A DNA stretch of 64,000 bases. Origin: Alphaproteobacteria bacterium UBA1301. Lineage in GTDB: Bacteria; Pseudomonadota; Alphaproteobacteria; Micropepsales; Micropepsaceae. The stretch lies in assembly GCA_002307725.1 (NCBI GenBank), contig DBUB01000002.1, positions 457,824 through 521,823 of the forward strand, read 5' to 3'. The translations under genes and the position numbers were made by a program. Shown here piece by piece: positions 51,358 through 59,888 of the stretch (positions within the stretch are counted from its first letter, which is position 1; each line of letters opens with the position of its first letter). Under the pieces are notes generated by a model. It was given only the letters and a program-made list of their open reading frames with translations, had not been told where the DNA came from and made no database searches.

Positions 51358-53199
51358 ATGGAAAACGGACACGAGGGCGAAGAGAAAAAGATCGTCCACG
51401 CCACCATCAACGGCTTGGCCGTTGAAGCCGAAGAAAACGAGACCATCCTGCACTGCGCCCGCCGCAACGGCATCTACATCCCGACGCTGTGCGAACTGGA
51501 CGATATCGACCACACGCCCGGCACCTGCCGCGTCTGCTTGGTCGAGTTCGAGCTGCCGGGATCGGCCGCTCCCAAGCTTGCGACCTCCTGCAATACGCCG
51601 GTGGTCGAAGGTATGACGGTGCAGACCCGTAGCCCGCGGGCGCGAAAGGCTCAGAAGCTGCAGGTTGAGCTCCTGCTCGCCGACCATGACCAGGATTGCG
51701 CCACCTGCGTGCGCCACGGCAGTTGCGAGCTGCAGGACGTCGCCCAGTTCGTCGGCTTGCGCGAGAACCGGTTCTATGACCCGAAATTCGTTCGGGCCCG
51801 CGAGATCGACGATTCTTCACCGGCCATGATCCGCGACATGACCAAGTGCGTGCGCTGCCAGCGCTGCATCGCCATCTGCCGCGATGGCCAAGGCGTCGAT
51901 GCCCTGATCCAGGTCGGCATCGGCCAGGATAAGGCGGTCGGTCTGAAATACGGCCTGTCGCAGAAGGAATCGACCTGCGTCACTTGCGGTCAGTGCGTCC
52001 TGATCTGCCCGACCGGGGCACTGGGCGAACGTGATGAGACCGACAAGGTCCTGTCGATGATCTACGATCCCGAGGTCATCACGGTGTTCCAGTTCGCGCC
52101 GGCCGTCCGCGTTGCTTTCGGCGAGGAATTCGGCCTGCCGCCGGGCGCCAACGTCCAGGGTCAGATCATCACGGCCCTGAAGCGCATCGGGGCGGACATC
52201 GTGCTCGACACCAATTTCGCCGCCGACCTCGTCATCATGGAGGAAAGCGCCGAGCTTTTGAAGCGGCTGCATGCCGGCCAGCGGCCGACGTTCACCTCGT
52301 GCTGCCCGGCCTGGATCAACTTCGCCGAAATCCACTACCCGACCATCCTGCCCTACCTGTCGTCGACCAAGTCGCCGATGCAATCGATGGGCGTGGTCTG
52401 CAAGACCTACCTGCCGGAGAAGATGGGCATCGACCCGAAGAAAATCCGCACCATCGCCATCATGCCGTGCACGGCCAAGAAGGACGAAGCCGCCCGTCTG
52501 CAGCTCCAGATGGAGGACATGGCGGAAATCGACGTGGTGCTCACCACGCGTGAACTCGCCCGCCTCTTGCGCCGCGAAGGCGTCAATCTCGCCAAGCTGG
52601 AGCCGTCGAGCTTCGACAATCCGTACGCGTCCGAGTTCTCCGGCGCTGGCGCCATTTTCGGCACCACCGGCGGCGTCATGGAAGCGGCGGTGCGCACCAT
52701 GTACTACGTCGCCAACGGTAAGGAATACGACCGCATCGAATTCGAACAGCTTCGCGGCTTTGAAGGCGTGCGTTCGGCAACGGTCGATATGGGTGGCTCG
52801 ATCGGCGAAGTGAAGGTCGCGATGTGCCACGGGCTCAAGCCGGCGCGCGCCATGGTCGAGAAGGTCCTGGCGGGCGAGGCCGATTTCGACTTCATCGAGG
52901 TTATGGCCTGCCCGGGCGGCTGCGTCGATGGCGGCGGCAATTTGCGCTCCAAGAAGGCTTATATGCCGAACGCCCTGAAGCGCCGGGCGACGCTTTATAA
53001 CGTCGACCGCGCCCAGAAGGTCCGCCAGTCGCACAACAACGAGCAGATCCAGGCGCTGTACCGCGACTTCCTGGAGAAGCCGTATTCCGACAAGGCCCAC
53101 CATCTCCTGCACACGATGTACAACGACCGCAAGCTGACGCTGACGCGGACCGTCAAGGAAATCTGGCAGGATTTGACCATGAGTACGCAGGTCTATTGA
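51358..53199 (+). CDS. hydA: [FeFe] hydrogenase catalytic subunit 1 (canonical H-cluster)
   Basis: A 613-aa iron-only hydrogenase. An N-terminal 2Fe-2S ferredoxin domain contains LCELDDIDHTPGTCRVCLVE. A His-Cys3 4Fe-4S site is at HDQDCATCVRHGSC. Two 4Fe-4S sites are KCVRCQRCIAIC and TCVTCGQCVLICP. The H-cluster has all three signatures: TSCCPAW (C315, C316), MPCTAKKDE (C371) and EVMACPGGCVDGGG (C518, C522). A small-subunit-like C-terminus (RQSHNN, LYRDFLEKPYSDKAHHLLHT) follows. The Cys in TSCCPAW is the proton-relay residue of the most active enzymes. No signal peptide is seen, so it is cytosolic. RBS AAGGAG; a strong terminator follows. Confidence 0.97.
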   Translation: MENGHEGEEKKIVHATINGLAVEAEENETILHCARRNGIYIPTLCELDDIDHTPGTCRVCLVEFELPGSAAPKLATSCNTPVVEGMTVQTRSPRARKAQKLQVELLLADHDQDCATCVRHGSCELQDVAQFVGLRENRFYDPKFVRAREIDDSSPAMIRDMTKCVRCQRCIAICRDGQGVDALIQVGIGQDKAVGLKYGLSQKESTCVTCGQCVLICPTGALGERDETDKVLSMIYDPEVITVFQFAPAVRVAFGEEFGLPPGANVQGQIITALKRIGADIVLDTNFAADLVIMEESAELLKRLHAGQRPTFTSCCPAWINFAEIHYPTILPYLSSTKSPMQSMGVVCKTYLPEKMGIDPKKIRTIAIMPCTAKKDEAARLQLQMEDMAEIDVVLTTRELARLLRREGVNLAKLEPSSFDNPYASEFSGAGAIFGTTGGVMEAAVRTMYYVANGKEYDRIEFEQLRGFEGVRSATVDMGGSIGEVKVAMCHGLKPARAMVEKVLAGEADFDFIEVMACPGGCVDGGGNLRSKKAYMPNALKRRATLYNVDRAQKVRQSHNNEQIQALYRDFLEKPYSDKAHHLLHTMYNDRKLTLTRTVKEIWQDLTMSTQVY

Positions 53200-53234
53200 T
53201 CGGCCCTTTCAAGCCATTGTGAAGCTTAGAACCG

Positions 53235-53284
53235 ATCCGGGTTGCTGTCCTCTCAAGGGCCGCAGCCCGGATTTTCTTTTTGTT
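53235..53284 (+). terminator. Rho-independent terminator after hydrogenase 1
   Basis: Arms ATCCGGGTTGC (53235-53245) and GCAGCCCGGAT (53262-53272) pair over 11 bp with one G-T wobble and a 16-nt loop, followed by TTTTCTTTTTGTT. It separates the two hydrogenase operons. Confidence 0.9.
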
Positions 53285-53356
53285 GATCTTTCACAATGAA
53301 ACGCCCAGTAGAGCGGCTCTTATGGACGTAAGTCGTCAGTATTCCAGTCGCGGAGG

Positions 53357-53372
53357 TGTGATGTGCATCACG
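53357..53372 (+). promoter_or_regulatory. CRP/FNR-superfamily-like palindrome
   Basis: TGTGATGTGCATCACG matches the CRP pattern TGTGA-N6-TCACA at nine of ten defined positions and contains the perfect palindrome GTGATG-TG-CATCAC. It lies 326 bp before the start of the second hydrogenase operon, rather far for a class I/II site unless the transcript has a long leader. Confidence 0.45.
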
Positions 53373-53540
53373 TCCGATCAGCGAACGTGAATGCCACGCT
53401 TAAACCCGCCGGATGCAACGAGATTCCGGCTTTTCCGGGCGTTGTCTCGTCGGTCAATCTGAAATCTATTGAATTGTTTTGTGAGCATTCGATCGGGTAT
53501 TCGCCCGCGGATGCGTTGTGGAGGTGCGTACGCGAATAAA

Positions 53541-53556
53541 TGTCGCAATCGCGACA
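53541..53556. promoter_or_regulatory. Perfect inverted repeat upstream of the second hydrogenase operon
   Basis: TGTCGC-AATC-GCGACA, 6-bp arms with a 4-bp centre, 142 bp before the NuoE-like start. The regulator is not identified; it could equally be an RNA hairpin. Confidence 0.42.
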
Positions 53557-53697
53557 GCAACGAATCTGAGGCGCCCGCCTGAACGAGGCGCACAGTTGTA
53601 ACAACAAAACGGGGCGTGTTCTTTCGAGCGTGGGCCCGAGTTTGTGTCAAGGGCATACGTTTGTGAGCCGCTCGTCCCCGCCAGGGAGGAGATCGGA

Positions 53698-54198
53698 ATG
53701 GATGCTCAGCAAACCTTACGGACGGAGGTTGAACAACTCGTCCGCGTTCATGGCCGCGGTCGAACGGCTCTTATGCCTATCCTTCAGGATCTCAACCGGG
53801 CGCACAGTTATATCTCAGAAGACGCCATGCTGGCGGTTTCCGACGCGCTCAACGTACCGCGCGCCGAGGTCTACGGCGTCGCCACTTTCTACAGCTATTT
53901 CAGCGTCAAGCCGCGCGGCACCTATGTGATCCGCGTCTGCCGCACGATCTCCTGCGCCAAGCAGCCCGATTACCATCCCGCCATTGCCGCGTTGTTCGAC
54001 GAACTGGGGATCGGTTTCGGCGAAACCACCTCCGACGGAATCTTTAGCCTGGAACAGACCAACTGCGCCGGTATGTGCGATCAGGGGCCGTCAATGATGG
54101 TTAACGAGGATGTGTACATCCATCTTACCGAGGCGTCCGTCCGTACCATCCTCAACGAATGTCGCCACGCCGCTTTGGCAGCGAAAAAAGCGCAATAA
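53698..54198 (+). CDS. hydC: NuoE-like [2Fe-2S] subunit of the trimeric hydrogenase
   Basis: A 166-aa thioredoxin-fold 2Fe-2S protein (HydC/HndA type). An N-terminal helical part contains LMPILQDLNRAHSYIS and VPRAEVYGVATFYSYFSVKP. The cluster ligands are CRTISC and CAGMCDQ, with the four Cys in NuoE spacing. It pairs with the NuoF-like protein encoded 14 bp downstream to form the NADH-oxidising module. GGAGGAGA before the ATG at 53698 fixes the start. It is the first gene of a six-gene run ending at hydF. Confidence 0.93.
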   Translation: MDAQQTLRTEVEQLVRVHGRGRTALMPILQDLNRAHSYISEDAMLAVSDALNVPRAEVYGVATFYSYFSVKPRGTYVIRVCRTISCAKQPDYHPAIAALFDELGIGFGETTSDGIFSLEQTNCAGMCDQGPSMMVNEDVYIHLTEASVRTILNECRHAALAAKKAQ

Positions 54199-54212
54199 GG
54201 AGGAGGAAACAC

Positions 54213-55406
54213 ATGGACCCGAAAACAGTACGTGGATTCGTCGGCAACAAGCTTTCCTTCTCCGAAGTTGCACCGAAGGACGGCATTCGCATGGCGGCCG
54301 AAATGGCCCCCGAAGACGTCGTCGCGATCATCGGTGCTTCCGGCCTTCGTGGCCGCGGCGGCGCGGGCTTTCCGACCGGCAAGAAATGGGAGTTCGCCCG
54401 TAGCCAAGAAGGCACACCGAAATACACCATCTGCAACGCCGATGAAGGCGAACCGGGGACCTTCAAGGACCGGCTGATCCTGACCGATTTCCCCGAACTG
54501 GTCTTCGCCGGCATGGCGATCGCCGGCCGCGCCGTCGGTGCCGAATTCGGTATTCTCTATCTGCGCGCCGAATACGGCTGGCTGCGGGACCATCTCGAAG
54601 CCGCGCTGGAACGCTGCCGGGGCGCCAATCTGCTTGGCAAGGCGATCCTCGGCAACAAAGAGTTCAACTTCGATATCGCCATCCGCATGGGCTCGGGCGC
54701 CTATATTTGCGGCGAGGAAACCGCGTTGCTCGAATCGCTCGAAGGCCGCCGTGGCGACGCCCGCAATCGCATTCCGTTCCCGGTACAGGCTGGCTATCTC
54801 GGCAAACCTACGACCGTGAACAATGTCGAGACGCTCGCCTGGGTGCCGTGCGTCCTGGTGAAGGGGCCGTCGTGGTTTGCCGCCATGGGCACCCGCAAGG
54901 CACCGGGCGCCTGGCTGTTCAGCGTGTCGGGCGACTGCAAGCGCCCCGGCATCTACGAATATCCGTTCGGCACCTCGTTGCGCCAGATCCTGTCGGATGT
55001 CGGCGCCGAGAACGCCAAAGCGGTGCAGGTCGGCGGCGCCTCCGGCACCTGCGTGCCGCCGGCGCAATTCGATCGGACACTGTCGCCCGGCGATCTGGCG
55101 ACCGGCGGATCGATCATCGTGTTCGGACCTGGCCAAGACATGTTCGCCGTGGCCGAGAATTTCCAGCACTTCTTCGCCGACGAATCCTGCGGCCAATGCA
55201 TTCCGTGCCGCGTCGGCAATCAGCGTCTGCTCGAAGCGATCGGGCGGATGCGCAAGGACGGGCTGGATACCGACGGCGAACGCAACGTCCGCCAATTGGC
55301 GCAAACCATGACGGTGGCCTCCAAATGCGGCCTCGGTCAGATGAGCGCCCGGGCGTTTCTGGCGATCCTGAACAACTTCTCAGGGGAGTTGCCCGGCCGC
55401 GCATGA
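54213..55406 (+). CDS. hydB: NuoF-like NADH/FMN/4Fe-4S subunit of the trimeric hydrogenase (short form)
   Basis: A 397-aa diaphorase subunit. The FMN/NADH site is GLRGRGGAGFPTGKKWEF, CNADEGEPGTFKDR and CGEETALLESLEG. An SLBB-like part follows, and the 4Fe-4S ligands are SCGQCIPC and KCGLGQ. Bifurcating HydB/HndC proteins (about 600 aa) carry an extra N-terminal thioredoxin-like 2Fe-2S domain and a C-terminal double 4Fe-4S domain; both are missing here, leaving only the complex-I-like core. The RBS is AGGAGGA. Electrons should pass NADH to FMN to FeS to the hydrogenase encoded next. Confidence 0.93.
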   Translation: MDPKTVRGFVGNKLSFSEVAPKDGIRMAAEMAPEDVVAIIGASGLRGRGGAGFPTGKKWEFARSQEGTPKYTICNADEGEPGTFKDRLILTDFPELVFAGMAIAGRAVGAEFGILYLRAEYGWLRDHLEAALERCRGANLLGKAILGNKEFNFDIAIRMGSGAYICGEETALLESLEGRRGDARNRIPFPVQAGYLGKPTTVNNVETLAWVPCVLVKGPSWFAAMGTRKAPGAWLFSVSGDCKRPGIYEYPFGTSLRQILSDVGAENAKAVQVGGASGTCVPPAQFDRTLSPGDLATGGSIIVFGPGQDMFAVAENFQHFFADESCGQCIPCRVGNQRLLEAIGRMRKDGLDTDGERNVRQLAQTMTVASKCGLGQMSARAFLAILNNFSGELPGRA

Positions 55407-55466
55407 CGAACCTGCGCGCATAAGAAAAGACCAATGGGAGCAACACCACACATAAAGGGGCACGTT

Positions 55467-57380
55467 ATGGACTCCGAATTGATTGCCGTCTCCATCGATG
55501 GGAAAGAAGTAAAGGTCAGCCCGGGTACGACGGTTCTTGAGGCGGCTCGCGCCGTCGGCATTCACATTCCCACACTCTGTCATCACGACGATCTGTGCTC
55601 GGAAGCACTGTATTCACAGACGTCATCGACGCCGCACCAAGGCGAACACAGCCATCAGCACGAGGAAAGCGCGATGCTTTCAACGCCCTCGAGCTGCCGC
55701 CTTTGCCTCGTCGAGGTCGAGGGCTTGCCGAAGCTGCATGCGAGTTGCGCGCTGCCGATCCACAACGCGATGACGGTCCGCACCACGTCGACGGCGATCC
55801 GACATGCCCGCCGCGACATCCTCGAATTGATGATGAGCGAGCACTACGGCGACTGCTTCGCTTGCGCCCGCAACGGCACCTGCGAACTGCAGAAGCTGTG
55901 CGCCGACTATGGCGTCACCTCCGAGCGCTTCGGCCGCCCGCACGAGCCTCTGTTCGAAAAGGCCGAAGCCGGCAACATCATTGTGCGCGACCAGAACAAG
56001 TGCATCCTGTGCCGGCGCTGCGTGCGCATGTGCGCTCTCTATCAGGGCGTTTATGCGCTTACCACCGAAGGGCGCGGCGACCATAGCCGCATCGCGACGT
56101 TCATGGGCCGCGAGATGCAGGATGCCGCCTGCATCAATTGCGGTCAGTGCATCAACCGCTGTCCGACCGGCGCCCTCTCCGAACGTGACGACACCGAAGC
56201 CGTCTGGCACGCCATCGAAGATCCCGACAAGCTGGTCGTGATCCAGACGGCGCCGGCGCCGCGCGCCGCCATCGGTGAGGCGTTCGGCTGCGAACCCGGC
56301 ACGCCGCTCACCTTCCAAATGAACACGGCCCTGAAGCGCATCGGTTTCGACAAGGTGTTCGACACCAACTTCTCGGCCGACCTCACCATCATGGAAGAAG
56401 GCTCCGAGCTGATTTCGCGTCTCTACAAGGCTCTAGTCCTCAAGGACAACTCGGCCGCTCTGCCGCAATTCACCTCGTGCTCGCCGGGGTGGATCAAGTT
56501 CATCGAGCACTTCTATCCGCAGTATCTGCCCAATCTGTCGTCGGCCAAAAGTCCGCAACAGATGATGGGCGCGGTGCTCAAAACCTACTTCGCCGAAAAG
56601 AACGGCTGGGATCCCTCCAAGATCGTCAGCGTCTCGTTGATGCCCTGCACCGCCAAGAAGTTCGAAGCGGGGCGTCCCGAGATGGATTCGAGCGGCTATC
56701 GCGACGTCGATTACGCGATCACCACGCGCGAGATGGCGCGTATGTTCAAGCAGGCCGGCGTCGACGTGCCCAAACTCGACAAAACCGACTTCGACAGCCC
56801 GTTCGGCACCCCGACGGGATCGGGCGTCATCTTTGGTGCCACCGGCGGCGTGATGGAAGCGGCGCTCCGCACCGTGCTCGAAATCGTCACCGGCGAGAAG
56901 GTCGAATCCATGTTCGATCATGCCGACATCAAGCCGGTGCGCGGCTTCGACGGCGTGCGCATGGCCGAGGTCAAGATCGAAAAGGTCGGACCGGTGCCGG
57001 AAATCCTGTCCCATCTGGTGGCCGATTTCGAGTGGCTGAAAGGCGCCACCTTACGGGTCGGCTTGGCTCATGGAACCGTCAACGCCATCCGGGTGATGAA
57101 GGACATTGAGGAAGGCGGGCCGCTTTCCAAGTGTCATTTCATCGAGTTCATGGCCTGCCCGGGCGGCTGCCTCGGCGGCGGCGGCCAGCCCATTCCGACC
57201 GATCAGGATATCCGGGCCGCCCGTGCCAAAGCCCTCTATAGCGAGGACGCGGCGTACGTGGTACGGAAGTCCCACGAAAATGAAGATGTCTTGCGCATCT
57301 ATCGCGAGTTCTTCAAGGAAGGGCCCTGTAGCCACAAGAGCCATGAACTCTTGCACACCCACTATAAGGAACGGGTCTAG
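55467..57380 (+). CDS. hydA: [FeFe] hydrogenase catalytic subunit 2 (trimeric-type, TSCSPGW variant)
   Basis: A 637-aa iron-only hydrogenase. The 2Fe-2S domain is interrupted by a His/Ser-rich insert (residues 44-75) between C38 and C77/C80. The His-Cys3 site is HYGDCFACARNGTC. The 4Fe-4S sites are KCILCRRCVRMC and ACINCGQCINRCP. H-cluster motifs: TSCSPGW (C338, with Ser339 where hydrogenase 1 has Cys), MPCTAKKFE (C394) and EFMACPGGCLGGGG (C564, C568). The TSCSPGW form is usual in NAD(P)-linked trimeric hydrogenases, matching the NuoE- and NuoF-like genes just upstream. The C-terminal small-subunit-like segment is present. hydE begins inside its 3' end. Confidence 0.97.
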   Translation: MDSELIAVSIDGKEVKVSPGTTVLEAARAVGIHIPTLCHHDDLCSEALYSQTSSTPHQGEHSHQHEESAMLSTPSSCRLCLVEVEGLPKLHASCALPIHNAMTVRTTSTAIRHARRDILELMMSEHYGDCFACARNGTCELQKLCADYGVTSERFGRPHEPLFEKAEAGNIIVRDQNKCILCRRCVRMCALYQGVYALTTEGRGDHSRIATFMGREMQDAACINCGQCINRCPTGALSERDDTEAVWHAIEDPDKLVVIQTAPAPRAAIGEAFGCEPGTPLTFQMNTALKRIGFDKVFDTNFSADLTIMEEGSELISRLYKALVLKDNSAALPQFTSCSPGWIKFIEHFYPQYLPNLSSAKSPQQMMGAVLKTYFAEKNGWDPSKIVSVSLMPCTAKKFEAGRPEMDSSGYRDVDYAITTREMARMFKQAGVDVPKLDKTDFDSPFGTPTGSGVIFGATGGVMEAALRTVLEIVTGEKVESMFDHADIKPVRGFDGVRMAEVKIEKVGPVPEILSHLVADFEWLKGATLRVGLAHGTVNAIRVMKDIEEGGPLSKCHFIEFMACPGGCLGGGGQPIPTDQDIRAARAKALYSEDAAYVVRKSHENEDVLRIYREFFKEGPCSHKSHELLHTHYKERV

Positions 57381-58494
57381 ACCGTTCAGCGAAGATTTCG
57401 CCCGGCTGGCGGCACAGGAAAGCCTGAGTCGTCAGGACCTGGTGAAGATTCTGGGGGCAAAAAAGCCGGAAGACATCGAGGCCGTCCGCGCCGAGGCTGA
57501 GCGGGTTCTGCTCGCCAATTGCGGGGACGGCGTCTTTTTGCGCGGTCTGGTAGAAGCCTCTAGCGCCTGCGCCTGCGACTGCCTTTATTGTGGCATCCGC
57601 AAGTCCAGCCGCGACGTCAATCGCTACACCCTGTCGCTCGACGACATTCTGGCCTGCGCCCGCCAATGTGCCGATTACGGCTATGGCTCGATGGTGATCC
57701 AGTCGGGTGAGCGCGCCGACAAGAAATTCATCGATCTGGTCGCCGAAGCGGTGACGCACATCAAGGCGGAAACCCGCAGCGAACAGCAGCCCGACGGGCT
57801 CGGCATCACGTTGTGCATCGGCCAGCAGACCTACGACACCTATAAGCGGCTCTTTGATGCCGGCGGGCATCGCTACCTGCTGCGGATCGAGACGACCAAC
57901 CCGGAACTGTTTGCCAAAATCCATCCCTCCGACCAGACCTTTGAATCGCGGGTGGAATGTCTCGGCATGTTGCGCGATATCGGTTATCAGGTCGGCACCG
58001 GGGTGATGATCGGCCTGCCGGGCCAGACGCTGGACGATCTTGCCGGCGACATCCTGTTCTTCGGCAAATATGACATCGACATGATCGGCATGGGTCCGTT
58101 CATTCCCCATCCCGACACACCGCTCGGCGATGCACCGTGCCCGGACGTGCCTGAACGTATTCGCTTGGCGCTTCTAATGATCGCGGCGACGCGGCTGAAA
58201 CTTCGCGACGTGAACATCGCGTCCACCACCGCACTACAAGCGCTCGATCCCGTGGGCCGCGAAAAGGGCTTGAAATTTGGGGCCAATGTGATCATGCCCC
58301 AGATGTCGCCCACCGATGTGCGCGCCGATTACCAGCTTTATCCCGGCAAGCCGTGCCTGGACGAAAACGCCAAGGAATGCCAATCCTGTCTCAACATGCG
58401 GATCGAATTTGCCGGGCGCAAAATCGGCCTTTACGCTTGGGGCGATTCCAAGCATGCCGTGAAGCGGCGGAAGCGTGATGACCAACCAGCCTGA
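57343..58494 (+). CDS. hydE: [FeFe] hydrogenase maturase HydE (radical SAM)
   Basis: A 383-aa radical SAM enzyme that works on the organometallic precursor of the H-cluster. It has the cluster motif CACDCLYC (C76-x3-C80-x2-C83), then GSMVIQSGERADKKFIDLV, LGITLCIGQQTYDTYKRLFD, YLLRIETTNPELFAKIHP and GTGVMIGLPGQTLDDLAGDI, all HydE-like (a BioB/HydE barrel). The C-terminal part has GANVIMPQMSPTDVRADYQL. ATG at 57343 overlaps the hydrogenase gene by 38 nt; no in-frame ATG or GTG occurs between its stop and the conserved region, which supports this start. The stop overlaps the next gene. Confidence 0.94.
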   Translation: MNSCTPTIRNGSRPFSEDFARLAAQESLSRQDLVKILGAKKPEDIEAVRAEAERVLLANCGDGVFLRGLVEASSACACDCLYCGIRKSSRDVNRYTLSLDDILACARQCADYGYGSMVIQSGERADKKFIDLVAEAVTHIKAETRSEQQPDGLGITLCIGQQTYDTYKRLFDAGGHRYLLRIETTNPELFAKIHPSDQTFESRVECLGMLRDIGYQVGTGVMIGLPGQTLDDLAGDILFFGKYDIDMIGMGPFIPHPDTPLGDAPCPDVPERIRLALLMIAATRLKLRDVNIASTTALQALDPVGREKGLKFGANVIMPQMSPTDVRADYQLYPGKPCLDENAKECQSCLNMRIEFAGRKIGLYAWGDSKHAVKRRKRDDQPA

Positions 58495-59887
58495 ACCGCT
58501 CCGCCGCGAAACCGATAGCCTGGGCGACATCGAGATCGCACCGGGGGCGTTGTGGGGTATCCACACGCAGCGGGCGCTGAACAATTTTCCCGCGACCGGA
58601 CGCCGCGTGCCGCTGGTGCTGATCGGTTCGATCGCCGTCGTCAAGCATGCCTGCGCCGTGACCAATGCCGAGCTTGGGTTTCTCAAGCGCGACACTGTCC
58701 AGGCCATCGTCAAGGCCTGTGCCAAAATCTGCGAAGGCGGGCCGGAGATCGAAAAGCAGTTCCCGCTCGATGCCTTACAGGGCGGGGCGGGCACCTCCAC
58801 CAACATGAATGTCAACGAGGTGATTGCCAATCTGGCGCTAATCGAACTCGGTCATACGCCGGGCGAGTACGCCCACGTTCATCCGCTGCACCATGTCAAT
58901 CTGCATCAGTCGACCAACGACGTCTATCCGACGGCGCTGCGCATTGCGGCGATCGCCGGGGTGCGCAATCTGTCGAACGCCTTTGCGAAATTGCAGGGCG
59001 CGTTCCAGGCCAAAGAAACGGAATTCCAGGCGATCCCGAAAATGGGCCGCACCGAGCTGCAGCCCGCCGTGCCGATGACCTTGGGCCAGGAATTTTCCGC
59101 CTTTGCCGAAGCCATCGCCCGCGACCGCTGGCGCACCTTTAAATGCGAGGAGCGTCTGCGCCTCGTTAATATCGGCGGTACCGCCATCGGTACCGGACTG
59201 ACGGCGCCACGTGCCTTCATCTTCCGCATCATTGAAGTTTTGCGCGGGCTGACCGGCATGGGTCTGTCGCGTAACGAAAATGTGATCGACGCCACCGCCA
59301 ATGCCGATGCCTTCGTGGAAGTCTCGGGCATCCTGAAAGCCTCCGCCGCCAATCTCGCCAAAATCGCGGGCGACCTTCGCCTGCTTCATTTCCTCGGTGA
59401 AATTGCCTTGCCGCCGCTGCAGGCCGGGTCCTCGATCATGCCGGGCAAGATCAATCCGGTGATGACCGAATGCGTGCTGCAAGTGGCGATGGCGGCGCGC
59501 GCCAATGACGCGATCATCACCGATTGCGCTGCCCACGGGACCTTGCAGATCAACGAGTTCCTGCCGCTTTTGGCCTACGCGCTGCTCGACACTATCGCGA
59601 TGCTGGAAACAACGGCCCGGGCGTTGACCAAGCATGTCGGCGCGATCACTGCCGACACGGCCCGTTGCGCCGCCTATCTCGCCGACAGCCCGACACTTGT
59701 TACCGCCTTTCTGCCCAAGATCGGCTACGAACGCGCCGAGGCGCTGTCGCAGGACTACGTCACCGCCCGCGCCAGCGATCCTAAGCTTACTTTGCGCGCG
59801 TTTTTGGCAATCCATCTCGGTCAAAGCCTGGTCGACGAAGTGCTGGCAGCGCCCAATCTGATCAAGCTTGGCCATACGGAAACCTGA
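58475..59887 (+). CDS. Aspartate ammonia-lyase homologue inside the hydrogenase maturation operon
   Basis: Fumarase/aspartase superfamily enzyme of about 470 aa: L-aspartate to fumarate + ammonia. Conserved blocks: GAGTSTNMNVNEVIAN, LHQSTNDVYPTALRIAA, GRTELQPAVPMTLGQEF, NIGGTAIGTGL, and the mobile signature loop GSSIMPGKINPVM with the catalytic Ser. Start is GTG 58475 or ATG 58478; both overlap hydE by 17-20 nt, and hydF begins 1 bp after the stop, so the three are translationally linked. A local ammonia supply for the amine bridgehead of the H-cluster azadithiolate is a good hypothesis; fumarate for anaerobic respiration is the alternative. A fumarase or argininosuccinase role cannot be ruled out. 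Confidence 0.9.
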   Translation: MMTNQPEPLRRETDSLGDIEIAPGALWGIHTQRALNNFPATGRRVPLVLIGSIAVVKHACAVTNAELGFLKRDTVQAIVKACAKICEGGPEIEKQFPLDALQGGAGTSTNMNVNEVIANLALIELGHTPGEYAHVHPLHHVNLHQSTNDVYPTALRIAAIAGVRNLSNAFAKLQGAFQAKETEFQAIPKMGRTELQPAVPMTLGQEFSAFAEAIARDRWRTFKCEERLRLVNIGGTAIGTGLTAPRAFIFRIIEVLRGLTGMGLSRNENVIDATANADAFVEVSGILKASAANLAKIAGDLRLLHFLGEIALPPLQAGSSIMPGKINPVMTECVLQVAMAARANDAIITDCAAHGTLQINEFLPLLAYALLDTIAMLETTARALTKHVGAITADTARCAAYLADSPTLVTAFLPKIGYERAEALSQDYVTARASDPKLTLRAFLAIHLGQSLVDEVLAAPNLIKLGHTET

Positions 59888-59888
59888 C

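Larger units (their letters stand above)
53200..53697. other. Intergenic region between the two hydrogenase transcripts
   Basis: About 500 bp without a supportable gene. It contains in order the terminator at 53235-53284, a CRP-like palindrome at 53357-53372, and a 16-bp perfect inverted repeat at 53541-53556. The gap is unusually long for this locus, consistent with separate control of the second operon. Confidence 0.6.
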
